Origin: Lysobacterales bacterium | GTDB lineage: Bacteria; Pseudomonadota; Gammaproteobacteria; Xanthomonadales; SZUA-36 | DNA length: 13,520 nt | Reading direction: 5' to 3' | Assembly (NCBI GenBank): GCA_009692275.1 | Contig: SHZL01000042.1 | Coordinates: 1 to 13,520 of the forward strand | Shown: piece by piece, positions 7,035-13,155 of the stretch | Layout of the letters: the number at the start of each line of letters is the position of its first letter | How positions within the stretch are numbered: position 1 is the stretch's first letter | The notes under the pieces: model-generated | Told to the model about the DNA's origin: nothing | The model's database searches: none | Seen by the model: the letters and a program-made list of their open reading frames with translations, nothing else | Translations under genes and position numbers: made by a program

Positions 7035-7366
7035 TTCCAGCTCAAACAATGACCGTGCCGGCATACAAGCTCAACCAGCCCCAGGTCATCAACTCGCTCC
7101 ACACCCTGAACTCCGGGCGACTTCCCGAGTCCGTGCGCCAGCAAGTCAGCTTCCAGGCAATACACTCTGACCCCAGCCGATAACCACCTGTTGACGCCCG
7201 GCCTTGCCAGTGCGCTTACCGCCGCATCCATCAATACGATGCAGTCACCTTTGCCAATGCAGGCCAGGCATTCATCCATGACATCCCCGCTGGACCTCAG
7301 AATAAGGTGCAGGCAGGTATTTTCAGGGGTTGTCGCCACTGGCTCGAGCTGGGAAACGGAACTCAT
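7031..7366 (-). CDS. tusB: Sulfurtransferase complex subunit TusB (DsrH-like)
   Basis: TusB is the small subunit of the cytoplasmic TusBCD heterohexamer, which relays sulfur from TusA to TusE. The product is 111 aa from ATG 7366. The recognisable core begins CLHLILRSSGD, continues with GDCIVLMDAAVSAL and VRVYCLEADLLAHGL, and ends with VDDLGLVELVCRHGHCLSWK. This is the same layout as E. coli TusB, which starts with a LHTLHRS segment and ends with a KHPSQMAW-type tail. It carries an N-terminal extension of about 15 residues compared with the 95-aa E. coli protein. The chosen start forms an ATGA overlap with the tusC stop (7363-7366), and its own stop overlaps tusE ATG the same way, so translation is probably coupled. 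A further in-frame ATG at 7387 lies inside tusC and is less likely. Confidence 0.88.
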   Translation of the reverse strand: MSSVSQLEPVATTPENTCLHLILRSSGDVMDECLACIGKGDCIVLMDAAVSALARPGVNRWLSAGVRVYCLEADLLAHGLGKSPGVQGVERVDDLGLVELVCRHGHCLSWK

Positions 7367-7734
7367 AAGACCAAAAGCCTGGCACATTTATGCCAATCAG
7401 CCCTCATTTGCTCCTTTGACCTGGTTTTCACCGGCAGCAGCGGCGTGATGCCCAGTTCCGACATCCGCTCGAGCCAGCCTGGCTCGATAAAGGCGCTGAC
7501 CCTGGTCATCCCCGTGAGACTGGCCCAGCCGCGGTATCCGGCCGGCAAACCTGCGCTCCGGGCATCTCTCTCGCTCGCCAATTGCAAGGCGGCATCAGCC
7601 AGGAAGTACAAACGCAGGGGAGCTTCCAGAGCAGCCGCAACCAGCGCAACATCAAGCTGGGAACGGGCAGAGCGCTGTCGGTAGGGTGCGGAGCGCACTA
7701 CCAGGCCAATAACAGGTATTGCACCGTGGCTCAT
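7363..7734 (-). CDS. tusC: Sulfurtransferase complex subunit TusC (DsrF-like)
   Basis: TusC is the structural middle subunit of TusBCD, acting with TusD and TusB in sulfur transfer for tRNA thiolation. The 123-aa product has a DsrE/F-like alpha/beta fold: IGLVVRSAPYRQRSARSQLDVALVAAAL at the N-terminus, then LRLYFLADAALQLA, where the family has a short strand followed by D-G/A-V. The C-terminus has ERMSELGITPLLPVKTRSKEQM. It lacks a conserved catalytic cysteine in the DsrE position, as expected for TusC. ATG 7734 overlaps the tusD stop by one base (TGATG), and its TGA overlaps the tusB ATG. Identification rests as much on the D-C-B-E gene order as on sequence, since TusC proteins are divergent. 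Confidence 0.87.
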   Translation of the reverse strand: MSHGAIPVIGLVVRSAPYRQRSARSQLDVALVAAALEAPLRLYFLADAALQLASERDARSAGLPAGYRGWASLTGMTRVSAFIEPGWLERMSELGITPLLPVKTRSKEQMRADWHKCARLLVL

Positions 7735-8081
7735 CAGAAAGAGACCACGCGGTCGCTTTGCAGCATCAGTTCAAACATCTCGGTCAAACCGGACTCTGCA
7801 AAAGCTTTTGCCGGGTTACTTTCCAGCCTGCGCAACCGGGAGGAACTGCATAAGAGCAAGCGCGTGCCGGCTGTTGCGGCCAGATCCAACCAGGTATTAA
7901 AAAGATCCGGGGTGCCCGCGTCGCTTAGTTCCCCCTGCAGCGCGTTATACACGCCGTCTTCGCGAAAAAATATTGCCGTGATCCCGTGACCCGAGGCAAG
8001 CGCTGCCCGCACGAAGCGGCTGGCGCAAACAGCCAATCCTGAAGCCCAGGGGCTTTCATTAACGATGACAAGGAACTTCAC
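7734..8081 (-). CDS. tusD: Sulfurtransferase complex subunit TusD (DsrE-like)
   Basis: TusD carries the active cysteine of the TusBCD complex, accepting sulfur from TusA and handing it to TusE. The 115-aa product begins MKFLVIVNESPWASGLAVCAS, continues with ALASGHGITAIFFREDGVYNA, the classic DsrE strand-turn-helix, and has Cys78 in TRLLLCSSSRLRR. That is the same position as catalytic Cys78 of E. coli TusD. The start codon is GTG 8081, supported by AGGTGA about 7 nt upstream; no ATG is available nearby. It is the first gene of the tusDCBE-isocitrate dehydrogenase operon. The 86-nt gap to the divergent bepA start at 8168 must hold promoters for both, and it contains a perfect 16-bp palindrome. 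Residues Cys19 and Cys78 are the only cysteines. Confidence 0.92.
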   Translation of the reverse strand: MKFLVIVNESPWASGLAVCASRFVRAALASGHGITAIFFREDGVYNALQGELSDAGTPDLFNTWLDLAATAGTRLLLCSSSRLRRLESNPAKAFAESGLTEMFELMLQSDRVVSF

Positions 8082-8106
8082 GGTAAAATCACCTGCATCT
8101 TCCGAA

Positions 8107-8122
8107 CCAGCCAGCTGGCTGG
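8107..8122. promoter_or_regulatory. Perfect 16-bp palindrome in the tusD/bepA divergent gap
   Basis: CCAGCCAGCTGGCTGG reads the same on both strands with no spacer. It lies 26 nt upstream of the tusD GTG and 46 nt upstream of the bepA ATG. A dyad of this quality between divergent genes could be an operator, or a hairpin in the tusD leader. I do not recognise it as the site of a known regulator. Confidence 0.4.
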
Positions 8123-8167
8123 GTGTCGTATTATTGGTGTTCAGATTTTGCCCGAAACAAGGCCCAC

Positions 8168-9661
8168 ATGCTGAAGTTTTCCAGACACAACATTACACGC
8201 TGCACGGTAGCACTGGCCACCCTTGTGGTCAGCCTTGCCAGTGTTGCACAAACAGAGCGCGTGTCTCTGCCTGACATGGGGGCGTCCGCCGACACCATTA
8301 TTTCGCGCAAGGAAGAGGAAGACTACGCCAGGGCCTTGTTGCGGCAAATGCGTGCCTACGAAGTATTGAATGAAGATCCCCTGGTCGCCGGGTACTTCCA
8401 GGACATGGGTTATCGCCTGGTGGCCAATAGCGATCGCCCCAACAAGAGTTTTACCTTTGCCGTGGTTGATTTGCCGGTCGTCAATGCATTCGCCGCTCCG
8501 GGTGGCGTCGTCGTGCTATACAGCGGCCTGATCCTTGCAGCAGACAACGAAAGTGAAGTTGCGGCCGTGTTATCCCATGAAATTGCGCATATCACGCAAC
8601 AGCACATGGAGCGCGCAATCGAAAGCGCCAAGTCCATGACCATTCCTCTCTTGCTGGCCATGGTGGGTCTGGTCCTGGCAGGTGGCGGCAGTGGTGAAGC
8701 AATCCAGGGCGCATTGATGGGAGGGAGTGCCGCGGCCCAGCAAGCCCAGATCTATTTCACCCGGCAAAATGAGATAGAGGCCGATCGCATTGGCATGCAG
8801 ACCTTGTACCAGGCCGGTTATGACCCGCGCGGCATGGGCGAGTTTTTCGAAAAACTTGGCCGCATTACCCGGCCAATGGGTGAAGGACCTCCGGAGTTCC
8901 TGCGCACTCACCCGGTAACCGTCAGCCGTATTGCCGAAGCCGATAACAGGGCGCAAAACCTCCCCTCCCCTGCGCCATCAGACGGACGGGACTTTTACCT
9001 GATTCAAGCTCGTATTCGTGCCCTCGCAGAAGCTCACCCGGAAAAGGCACTGGAATACTTTCGCTTTCGCAGTGAGCGCGCAGATATCACTGAAACCCAG
9101 CAAGAGGCACTGGACTACGGGATCGCCATTGCACTGCAACGCAAGGGCGAGTTCGGAGAGTCAAGGGAGATACTCAATAGCCTGATGTCCCGGGCTCCTC
9201 ACCTGGCCTTCGAATTGCAGATCGCGGCCCTGGATCTCGAATCCGGCAAGATCAGCGCTGCCGTGGAGCGCCTGGCCGGCCTGTATCAAAGCTTCCCGGG
9301 TAATCACGCAATATCCATTGCCTACTGTGATGCCCTGTTGCGCGACAGCAAGCCAGGCAGCGCTGAAACCGCAAGCACTATCCTTCGGCAGCAACTGTTG
9401 ACTCACCCGGACGACCCCACGCTCTTCGTGCTGTATGCAGGCGCATCCAACAACGCAGGCAACGCCGTGCGCGCCAAGGAGGCCATCGCTGAATCCTACT
9501 ACCAGCGCGGCTCAACCCAGGAGGCCATTACCCAGTTACAGGCTCTGGTCAACAGCGAGGACCTCGATTACTACGAACGAGCCCGAATTTCAGCCCGCCT
9601 CAACGAACTCCAGATCGAACTCGTCAAGCTGGATATCGAAGATGAACCTCCGCCCGAATGA
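8168..9661 (+). CDS. bepA: BepA-type periplasmic M48 metalloprotease/chaperone with TPR domain
   Basis: BepA helps assemble or degrade outer-membrane beta-barrels such as LptD in the periplasm. From ATG 8168 (AAGG 6 nt upstream) the protein has 497 aa (E. coli 487). A signal peptide is probably cut after SVA27. Then come LPDMGASAD and the M48 domain with zinc motif HEIAH at 137-141 and third ligand Glu202 in NEIEADRIG. The RTHP motif has His248, matching the E. coli regulatory His246 that caps the zinc. The C-terminal half (about 290-490) is helical with TPR-like repeats (for example QAQIYF-independent blocks such as YGIAIALQRKGEFGESREIL and PTLFVLYAGASNNAGN). GTG 8123 would add 15 residues before the signal peptide and is unlikely. 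Monocistronic, divergent from tusD. E. coli bepA is in the same general region as dapA, bamC and bcp. Confidence 0.93.
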   Translation: MLKFSRHNITRCTVALATLVVSLASVAQTERVSLPDMGASADTIISRKEEEDYARALLRQMRAYEVLNEDPLVAGYFQDMGYRLVANSDRPNKSFTFAVVDLPVVNAFAAPGGVVVLYSGLILAADNESEVAAVLSHEIAHITQQHMERAIESAKSMTIPLLLAMVGLVLAGGGSGEAIQGALMGGSAAAQQAQIYFTRQNEIEADRIGMQTLYQAGYDPRGMGEFFEKLGRITRPMGEGPPEFLRTHPVTVSRIAEADNRAQNLPSPAPSDGRDFYLIQARIRALAEAHPEKALEYFRFRSERADITETQQEALDYGIAIALQRKGEFGESREILNSLMSRAPHLAFELQIAALDLESGKISAAVERLAGLYQSFPGNHAISIAYCDALLRDSKPGSAETASTILRQQLLTHPDDPTLFVLYAGASNNAGNAVRAKEAIAESYYQRGSTQEAITQLQALVNSEDLDYYERARISARLNELQIELVKLDIEDEPPPE

Positions 9662-9723
9662 AGCGCGCGCCAGGTAAACGGTCCATGGCATTTTCGCCTT
9701 CCCGGGTGGTTTCGACTCCGGAA

Positions 9724-9756
9724 CTGTCATGAAACTGTCACACCTGCAACTATAAT
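9724..9756 (+). promoter_or_regulatory. Pho box and -10 of the phoB promoter
   Basis: CTGTCATGAAACTGTCAC (9724-9741) is two 7-bp direct repeats, CTGTCAT and CTGTCAC, spaced 4 nt apart (11-nt period), essentially the PhoB consensus. Nine nt later a perfect TATAAT (9751-9756) serves as -10, and there is no good -35. This is the usual architecture of a PhoB-activated promoter and implies autoregulation of phoBR. Confidence 0.92.
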
Positions 9757-9786
9757 GGGTATCTCAGACAGGACGTGGAACCCAAT

Positions 9787-10500
9787 ATGAGCAGTGTCGA
9801 GCCAACCGTACTGGTAGTGGAAGACGAAACGGCCATTCGCGACATGATCGCTTTTGCGCTGGACCGGGCGGGTATGCAGGTACAGCTGGCTGGAGATGCG
9901 CAGGAAGCCCTGGTGTCCATCAACAAGAAACGGCCTGATATCATCCTTATGGACTGGATGATGCCGGGCGTTAGTGGTATTGAGCTGACACGGCGTTTGC
10001 GCCGGGAGCCCTACACCGAAGACATTCCCATCATCATGCTCACTGCCCGTGTTTCTGAAGACGACAAAGTCAGCGGCCTGGAAGCAGGTACGGATGACTA
10101 CGTGATCAAGCCATTCTCACCACGTGAGCTGCTCGCTCGCATCAGGGCCGTGATGCGTCGCAGCACCCCGGCGGACAATAACGGCCAGATTAATGCCGAA
10201 GGACTGGTACTGGACACAATTTCCCGCCGTGTCAGCCACCAGGGTGAACCGATCCACGTCGGGCCAACCGAGTATCGTTTGCTGGAATTTTTCATGAGCC
10301 ACGCTGGACGTGCTTACAGCCGCGGGCAGCTGCTCGACCACGTGTGGAGCGCCAACACCTACCTGGAAGAGCGCACGGTCGACGTGCATATTCGCCGGCT
10401 GCGCAAAGCCCTCGAACCTGCGCGCATCAGTCACTACTTGCAAACCGTGCGGGGGCATGGCTACCGCTTCCTGGCTGAACCCCGAACCGCCGCAAAGTGA
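9787..10500 (+). CDS. phoB: Phosphate regulon response regulator PhoB
   Basis: PhoB is the transcription factor that, when phosphorylated by PhoR under phosphate limitation, binds Pho boxes and recruits RNA polymerase. From ATG 9787 the product is 237 aa (E. coli 229). The receiver domain (about 5-122) has the acidic pair Glu12-Asp13, phospho-acceptor Asp56 in ILMDWMMP, Thr86 and Lys108 in YVIKPF. The C-terminal OmpR-type winged helix shows GPTEYRLLEFFMSHAGRAYSR, then RTVDVHIRRLRKAL as recognition helix, and ends VRGHGYRF. GTG 9775 would add four residues; ATG 9787 has a GTGGA about 7 nt upstream and is preferred. phoR begins 22 nt after the stop. A consensus Pho box lies just upstream, so the gene should induce itself. 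Confidence 0.97.
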   Translation: MSSVEPTVLVVEDETAIRDMIAFALDRAGMQVQLAGDAQEALVSINKKRPDIILMDWMMPGVSGIELTRRLRREPYTEDIPIIMLTARVSEDDKVSGLEAGTDDYVIKPFSPRELLARIRAVMRRSTPADNNGQINAEGLVLDTISRRVSHQGEPIHVGPTEYRLLEFFMSHAGRAYSRGQLLDHVWSANTYLEERTVDVHIRRLRKALEPARISHYLQTVRGHGYRFLAEPRTAAK

Positions 10501-10522
10501 CCGCTTAACGGCGCATGGCCTT

Positions 10523-11827
10523 ATGACCGCTCGCAGCTGGAAATTTCACAGCGGTCGCCTGCTGTTGGCCGTGGTGTTTACGCTGTTGGCCGGCTGGCTG
10601 GTTGGCCATATTGCGCTGGTCATGGTGGCCGGAGGAGGCATTTTCCTGGCGTGGCACGTGTTCAACACCTGGCGCCTGCATAGCTGGCTAAAGAACCCGG
10701 AAAGAAATGCTCCGGAGGGCCATGGAATCTGGGCGGAAATATTCGACGGTTTACGTGGTCTTGACCAAGACAGAAGGCAGCAGGAGTCCCGTTACAAAAC
10801 CATGATTGCTGAATTTCAAAGCCTGACCAATGCGTTGCCGGACGCAACCCTGATCATCGACTCCCACGACAACATCACATGGTGCAACGACACTGCGGTT
10901 GCTTTGTTGGGCCTGCGCATTCCGGAAGACCTTGGGCAAGCTGTCACCCATCTTCTGCGCGGACCTGATTTTGCACAATGGCTAGCCACCGAAAATCGCG
11001 CAAACAACCGGTTGGAAATGCCTTCACCACTCAATGACAATCGCTGGTGGCAGGTTACTGCAGTGCCTTTCCAGCAAGATCAGCAGTTGATCGTTTTGCG
11101 GGATAGCACCGAACTTCACAATGTAGAGCAAATACGCAGGGATTTTGTGGCCAATATTTCCCATGAACTGCGCACTCCGGTCACGGTATTTCTGGGCTAC
11201 CTGGAAATGTTGCAGGACCACCCGGAACCGGAAATTTCCTCCGCGGTGGAACGCATGCAAACCCAGGCCCTGAACATGAAATCCCTGCTGGATGACCTGC
11301 TTGAACTGTCTCGCTTGCAGAGTGACGAGGTCCAGGGAGAAGTGCAGGAGATAGACATTCCCGGCATGGTGGAGCAGCTAAAGGAACAGGCAGAGGAAAT
11401 CAGTGGGGGACGGCATTCCCTCGAATTCAATGTTCAGCCCGGTTTACGCCTTACGGGCGTTGCCACTGACCTCGAAAGTGCTTTTCGCAACCTGATCATC
11501 AATGCCATTCGCTACACCCCGGAGAAAGGCAAGATAACGATCAGCTGGATGGACTCCACGGACGGCCCGTGTTTTGCGGTCAAGGATACGGGCATCGGAA
11601 TCCCCAAGCGTGACCTGCCCCGGTTGACCGAGCGGTTCTACCGGGTAGGGTCCGGCCGCGAACGCCAGTCGGGCGGAACGGGGCTTGGCCTGGCCATCGT
11701 CAAGCACGTGTTGAATGCGCACAAGGCAAACCTGATCATTCGCAGCGAACTGGGTGAAGGCAGCGAATTCATTTGCCAGTTTCCCGGTGAGCGCAAAACT
11801 TCTGTGCAGAACGGCCAGGTAATCTGA
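10523..11827 (+). CDS. phoR: Phosphate regulon sensor histidine kinase PhoR
   Basis: PhoR is the inner-membrane kinase/phosphatase that controls PhoB and senses phosphate status through the Pst-PhoU complex. From ATG 10523 the protein has 434 aa (E. coli 431). Two closely spaced membrane helices (about 12-29 and 31-48) have almost no periplasmic loop, as in other PhoR. A charged linker follows, then a PAS domain (about 95-195, LPDATLIIDSHDNITWCND). The HisKA domain has FVANISHELRTP with phosphorylated His214 (E. coli His213). The ATPase domain has the N box around Asn323-Asn327, DTGIGIP at 355-361 and GGTGLGLAIVKH from 384. The frame is open back to 10310 but that part overlaps phoB; ATG 10523 gives the normal length. 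The ribosome site is weak, so translation may be coupled to phoB. Confidence 0.95.
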   Translation: MTARSWKFHSGRLLLAVVFTLLAGWLVGHIALVMVAGGGIFLAWHVFNTWRLHSWLKNPERNAPEGHGIWAEIFDGLRGLDQDRRQQESRYKTMIAEFQSLTNALPDATLIIDSHDNITWCNDTAVALLGLRIPEDLGQAVTHLLRGPDFAQWLATENRANNRLEMPSPLNDNRWWQVTAVPFQQDQQLIVLRDSTELHNVEQIRRDFVANISHELRTPVTVFLGYLEMLQDHPEPEISSAVERMQTQALNMKSLLDDLLELSRLQSDEVQGEVQEIDIPGMVEQLKEQAEEISGGRHSLEFNVQPGLRLTGVATDLESAFRNLIINAIRYTPEKGKITISWMDSTDGPCFAVKDTGIGIPKRDLPRLTERFYRVGSGRERQSGGTGLGLAIVKHVLNAHKANLIIRSELGEGSEFICQFPGERKTSVQNGQVI

Positions 11828-11843
11828 GCAAGAGGCAGCAGGT

Positions 11844-11877
11844 TTGTCACATTTCTGTCATGTGCAAACCCCACAAT
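11844..11877 (+). promoter_or_regulatory. Pho box and -10 of the pstS promoter
   Basis: TTGTCAC (11844-11850), a 4-nt ATTT spacer and CTGTCAT (11855-11861) form a near-perfect Pho box. Ten nt later CACAAT (11872-11877) is a plausible -10 with 4 of 6 matches. The site starts 16 nt after the phoR stop, so pstS has its own PhoB-dependent promoter even if some read-through from phoBR occurs. The TTG at 11844 that opens the pstS frame belongs to this site, not to the protein. Confidence 0.87.
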
Positions 11878-11924
11878 CTGCGCCAGACCATGAATCTCCC
11901 GACCTCCATACCGAAGCACGACCA

Positions 11925-12896
11925 ATGAACAAACTTTTACTGCTGCTCTTTGCGGGCCTGGCGGGATTGCTTGCTTCAGCCAACGCACATTCGCAGTCCC
12001 AGGCAGAAACCAGTCTTGACTCCTATAACAAAGTCAGCGGTGTTTCAGGCACTATTTCCAGTATTGGCTCGGATACGCTGGCCAACCTCATGACCCTGTG
12101 GGCTGAAGAGTTCAAACGCATCTACCCAAACGTCAATGTGCAAATCCAGGCCGCTGGCTCATCTAGCGCGCCGCCGGCATTAGCGGAGGGGACTGCGAAT
12201 CTGGGACCCATGAGCCGGCTGATGAAAGACAGTGAGATCCAGGCGTTTGAAAACAAATACGGCTACAAGCCCACCCCTGTGGCGGTCGCCATCGATGCCC
12301 TGGCCATATTTGTCAACCAGGACAACCCTATTGAAGGACTGACCCTGCAACAGGTCGATGCGGTTTTTTCATCCACCCGCACCTGTGGCGCACCAGTCGA
12401 TGTGACCACCTGGGGACAGCTCGGACTGGCCGGTTCCTGGTCGGGACGCAGCATACAGATTTATGGTCGAAACTCGGTCTCTGGTACTTACGGTTATTTC
12501 AAGGAACACGCCCTGTGCAAGGGTGATTTCAAGAACAATGTGAATGAGCAACCGGGTTCCGCCTCAGTCGTGCAATCCGTGAGTTCATCTCTGAACGGAA
12601 TTGGCTATTCCGGCATCGGCTATACAACCTCATCTGTCCACAGAGTGCCTTTGGCCAGCAAACCGGGTGCGCCATTTGTGCCGGCTTCGGCGGAGAATGC
12701 GCTGGATGGTTCCTATCCCCTCGCCCGGTTCTTGTATGTTTATGTGAACAAGGCACCCGGTAAGCCCCTGGACCCCGTCGCTGAACAATTTCTGCGCATG
12801 GTGCTGTCCGCCACCGGTCAGGGTTTGGTCGTCAAGGATGGCTACATTCCGCTGCCAGCAGCGGTTGCCGCACGCGAACTACCGAAGCTGAACTGA
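11925..12896 (+). CDS. pstS: Phosphate ABC transporter substrate-binding protein PstS
   Basis: PstS is the periplasmic protein that binds inorganic phosphate with high affinity and delivers it to the PstCAB transporter. From ATG 11925 the product has 323 aa, with a signal peptide of about 22-25 residues (MNKLLLLLFAGLAGLLASANA). Phosphate-binding loops are recognisable: SGTISSIGSDTL (41-52), AGSSSAPPALAEGTANLGPMSR (77-98) and GRNSVSGTYGYFKE. Two mature-region cysteines, in RTCGAP and HALCKGDF, may form a disulfide. It differs from the E. coli PstS layout and resembles the shorter PstS-family proteins found beside phoBR in other proteobacteria. A Pho box lies 63 nt upstream of the start, and a strong terminator follows the stop. 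No pstC, pstA or pstB follows, so the permease must be encoded elsewhere, or this is an additional binding protein. Confidence 0.92.
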   Translation: MNKLLLLLFAGLAGLLASANAHSQSQAETSLDSYNKVSGVSGTISSIGSDTLANLMTLWAEEFKRIYPNVNVQIQAAGSSSAPPALAEGTANLGPMSRLMKDSEIQAFENKYGYKPTPVAVAIDALAIFVNQDNPIEGLTLQQVDAVFSSTRTCGAPVDVTTWGQLGLAGSWSGRSIQIYGRNSVSGTYGYFKEHALCKGDFKNNVNEQPGSASVVQSVSSSLNGIGYSGIGYTTSSVHRVPLASKPGAPFVPASAENALDGSYPLARFLYVYVNKAPGKPLDPVAEQFLRMVLSATGQGLVVKDGYIPLPAAVAARELPKLN

Positions 12897-12929
12897 TCGA
12901 CGGACGAACCCTGCCCGGATCATCCAACG

Positions 12930-12955
12930 AACCCGGCCCAGGCCGGGTTTTTTTT
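12930..12955 (+). terminator. Rho-independent terminator after pstS
   Basis: AACCCGGCC (12930-12938) pairs with GGCCGGGTT (12941-12949); the inner bases would open into a loop. A run of eight T (12948-12955) follows directly. It lies 34 nt after the pstS stop and should end that transcript before the porin gene. Confidence 0.92.
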
Positions 12956-13023
12956 GCCGCCACGATGCCTTCCGTCGCACCCGAATGACTCATTCGTCAC
13001 ATTCCGGGCGTGAATTTATTTTT

Positions 13024-13068
13024 TTGTAGCATTTTCGTAACGTAACTGTCACAAAAGAGCAATAAACT
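13024..13068 (+). promoter_or_regulatory. Probable Pho-box promoter of the porin gene
   Basis: CTGTCAC (13046-13052) is an exact Pho half-site. Weaker copies stand 11 nt and 22 nt upstream: TCGTAAC (13035-13041) and TTGTAGC (13024-13030). Ten nt downstream, TAAACT (13063-13068) matches the -10 in 4 of 6 positions. Spacing and period equal those of the phoB and pstS promoters. Only one repeat is strong, so confidence is moderate. The 259-nt gap 12897-13155 holds this site, the pstS terminator and an untranslated leader of about 80 nt; I see no gene in it. Confidence 0.6.
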
Positions 13069-13155
13069 CGCTTCGCAACTGGAAACCAAGTGCAGGCCAT
13101 GAAACAGGGCCTGGAACCATAACCCAAGCAATCCGGTACGTTTGGAGATCAACAA

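Noticed and set aside
7582..7989. 135-codon plus-strand frame opposite tusC and tusD
   Set aside because: Antisense to tus genes that have matching overlaps and catalytic residues.
10310..10522. N-terminal extension of phoR by 71 codons
   Set aside because: It lies mostly inside phoB and gives a length far above the PhoR family; ATG 10523 gives 434 aa and a normal membrane N-terminus.
10584..10608. Repeats of TTGGCC/GGCTGG in the first phoR helix
   Set aside because: They result from Leu-Ala-Gly-Trp codons in a membrane segment, not from a regulatory repeat.
11844..11924. N-terminal extension of pstS from TTG 11844
   Set aside because: It would be translated from within the Pho box and -10 and would bury the signal peptide; ATG 11925 starts a clean one.
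12994..13000. Further Pho half-site TCGTCAC upstream of the porin
   Set aside because: No partner repeat 11 nt away and no -10 at the right distance.
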